DNA of 5,725 bases. Source: an uncultured Thiotrichaceae bacterium (GTDB taxonomy: Bacteria; Pseudomonadota; Gammaproteobacteria; Thiotrichales; Thiotrichaceae). How positions within the stretch are numbered: position 1 is the first letter of the stretch; each line of letters starts with the position of its first letter. The position numbers and the translations under genes were made by a program. The notes under the pieces were generated by a model that saw nothing but the letters and a program-made list of their open reading frames with translations, did not search any database and was not told the DNA's origin. Shown here in pieces: positions 4,150-5,725 of this stretch. The stretch is taken from NCBI GenBank assembly GCA_938038645.1, contig CALHTA010000229.1, positions 1 to 5,725 on the forward strand, given 5' to 3'.

Positions 4150-5725
4150 TTAATCAATGAATCTTGAAATTACGGCCATGAAGTCTTCTCCGTATCTTTC
4201 TAGCTTTGACTCTCCAACTCCGCCTAGGTAGCGGAAGTCATCTTCAGTTTGTGGCCTTGATTGTGCCATTTCTTCTAATGTTCTATCGTGGAAGATTACA
4301 TAAGGTGGCACGCCCTGCTCTTTAGCTAACGCTGAGCGTAATTCTCGCAAGGCTTCGAATAACATTTCGTCTTCTATTTGTAGCGTAACTCTTGCCCTTG
4401 GGGCGCTGGTTTTTTTGCCTAGTTTTGGTATGGCTAACTTCCTTGCCCATAGCGTTTCTTCTCCACGCAATAAAGGTCTGGACTTTTCAGTCAGCTGAAG
4501 TGCCCCGTATCGTTCCATATTGATGAATAGATAGCCTTGTGCAATGAGTTGACGGAAGATACTGCGCCAATCTACCTGCGTGTGATGTTTGCCCATTCCA
4601 TAGACTTTCAGCTGGTCATGACCGTTATTCTTAATACGCACATCGGTGTCTTTGCCCACTAAAATGTCGGTGACGTAAGCTACACCGAAGCTTTGACCAC
4701 TTCGGTAAACGGCAGATAGCGCTTTTTGAGCATCTTCGCTGGCATCCCAAGTTTGAGGTGGGTTTAGACAGTTGTCACAGTTTCCACATTTGCCTGGCGC
4801 TTTTTCTCCGAAGTATTCTAATATCGCACTTCTTCTGCAGCTGACGGTTTCACATAAACCCAACATGGCTTCGAGTTTATTTTGAGTAATGCGTTTATAC
4901 TCCTCAGCGCCGGTGCCATCTTGCATCATTTGCCTTAAAGTGATGACATCTTGAAGGCCGTAACTCATCCACGCATTGGCGGGTTGACCGTCACGTCCAG
5001 CACGGCCTGTTTCTTGGTAATAGGCTTCTATGTTTTTTGGTAAGCTCAAATGTGCAACAAATCTTACGTCGGGCTTATCGATTCCCATACCGAAGGCAAT
5101 TGTCGCAACGATAATAATACCTTCTTCTCGCAAAAACCTGGCTTGAGTGTGCTGTCGCAGTTCTGCGGGTAAACCAGCATGATATGGCAGTGCTTCTCTC
5201 CCTTTCCCACTTAGCCAGTCGGCCGTGGCCTCCACTTTTTTACGTGATAGACAGTAAACAATACCCGCATCCTTTGGATGATTTTCGTTAAGAAATCGTA
5301 GCAGACGGTCTCTTGGGTTTTGCGCGTCGGACAATGCGTAGCGGATATTAGGTCGATCAAAGCTGTTGATATAAATTTTGGCATGATGCAACTGCAACTG
5401 CTCAATAATCTCTTGTCGAGTCCTCTCATCAGCAGTTGCCGTTAACGCAATCCTTGGGATATCGGGGAATCGATGAATTAGAATATTGAGCTTTTGATAT
5501 TCTGGCCTAAAATCGTGACCCCACTGGGATACACAGTGAGCTTCATCTACCGCAAACAGAGCAATTTTACATTGTCCTAGTAACTGTAAAGTCCCTTCAT
5601 TACTCAATCGCTCTGGAGCGATGTAGATAAAGTCTAACTTTTGATTTCTTAGATCGGATTCAACTTTTGACCGCTCTTCATAGCTCAACGTTGAATTCAA
5701 AAAAGCAGCACGCACACCTAACTGA
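4150..5725 (-). CDS. recQ: ATP-dependent DNA helicase RecQ, 5' end cut by the window edge
   Basis: RecQ is a 3'-to-5' superfamily-2 DNA helicase acting in recombination repair and stalled-fork processing. The reading frame stays open to the right edge: the codons before the GTG at 5715 read Q-L-G and continue the family sequence, so that GTG is an internal valine and the true start lies outside. About 90 N-terminal residues are missing, including motif I (Walker A). Counting from that valine, visible parts are DEAH (57-60), the aromatic-rich loop [11 protein letters not shown] (63-73), motif III ALTATA (90-95), motif [11 protein letters not shown] (152-160), motif [13 protein letters not shown] (204-215) and motif [14 protein letters not shown] (232-243). 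The zinc site uses C293, C310, C313 and C316; the RQC winged helix (about 320-430) includes [12 protein letters not shown], and a C-terminal HRDC domain spans about 445-521 ([20 protein letters not shown]). Domain order and C-terminal length match E. coli RecQ (609 residues). The downstream RNase gene is 365 bp away and probably a separate unit. Confidence 0.97.
   Translation of the reverse strand, partial: QLGVRAAFLNSTLSYEERSKVESDLRNQKLDFIYIAPERLSNEGTLQLLGQCKIALFAVDEAHCVSQWGHDFRPEYQKLNILIHRFPDIPRIALTATADERTRQEIIEQLQLHHAKIYINSFDRPNIRYALSDAQNPRDRLLRFLNENHPKDAGIVYCLSRKKVEATADWLSGKGREALPYHAGLPAELRQHTQARFLREEGIIIVATIAFGMGIDKPDVRFVAHLSLPKNIEAYYQETGRAGRDGQPANAWMSYGLQDVITLRQMMQDGTGAEEYKRITQNKLEAMLGLCETVSCRRSAILEYFGEKAPGKCGNCDNCLNPPQTWDASEDAQKALSAVYRSGQSFGVAYVTDILVGKDTDVRIKNNGHDQLKVYGMGKHHTQVDWRSIFRQLIAQGYLFINMERYGALQLTEKSRPLLRGEETLWARKLAIPKLGKKTSAPRARVTLQIEDEMLFEALRELRSALAKEQGVPPYVIFHDRTLEEMAQSRPQTEDDFRYLGGVGESKLERYGEDFMAVISRFID

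Noticed and set aside
5211..5429. 72-codon minus-strand frame inside recQ
   Set aside because: It is an out-of-frame shadow of recQ.
5713..5715. GTG as the recQ start codon
   Set aside because: The frame continues upstream to the window edge as Q-L-G, matching the RecQ sequence before the conserved LNST, and the Walker A motif would be missing; the GTG is an internal valine.

Overview
This window looks like ordinary chromosome from a gammaproteobacterium, probably a moderately AT-leaning, free-living or marine type. The evidence is an AroG-type DAHP synthase whose active-site numbering matches the enterobacterial enzyme almost residue for residue, a short-form HisG, a bacterial Bpt aminoacyltransferase and a classical three-domain RecQ. 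The genus cannot be named from the sequence alone. No transposase, integrase, phage gene, toxin-antitoxin pair, CRISPR array, tRNA or rRNA is visible.

All five genes lie on the minus strand, so transcription runs from high to low coordinates. In that order they are: recQ (3'-terminal 1576 bases, cut by the window's right edge), a 365-bp non-coding gap with several nested inverted repeats, a secreted RNase T2-family ribonuclease, a 168-bp gap with a long bulged hairpin, bpt (N-degron aminoacyltransferase), a 154-bp gap with a perfect 8-bp hairpin, hisG, then aroG only 15 bp further on, and a compact hairpin that probably ends the transcript.

The clearest functional unit is hisG-aroG. It places the first committed enzyme of histidine synthesis (PRPP plus ATP) directly upstream of the first enzyme of the shikimate pathway (PEP plus erythrose 4-phosphate). 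A strong Shine-Dalgarno sequence sits in the short gap, so co-transcription is likely. HisG is the short form, which in known systems needs a HisZ regulatory partner; hisZ is not in this window. The other genes (recQ for DNA repair, an RNase T2 for periplasmic or extracellular RNA degradation, bpt for N-degron tagging) have no obvious shared pathway and seem to be separate units divided by structured intergenic regions.

I did not find a convincing new multi-gene system. The features most worth a second look are the 3939-4040 cluster of mutually exclusive hairpins with an overlapping 24-codon reading frame, the bulged hairpin between the RNase and bpt, the hisG-aroG pairing, and the extra N-terminal module on the RNase T2 protein.
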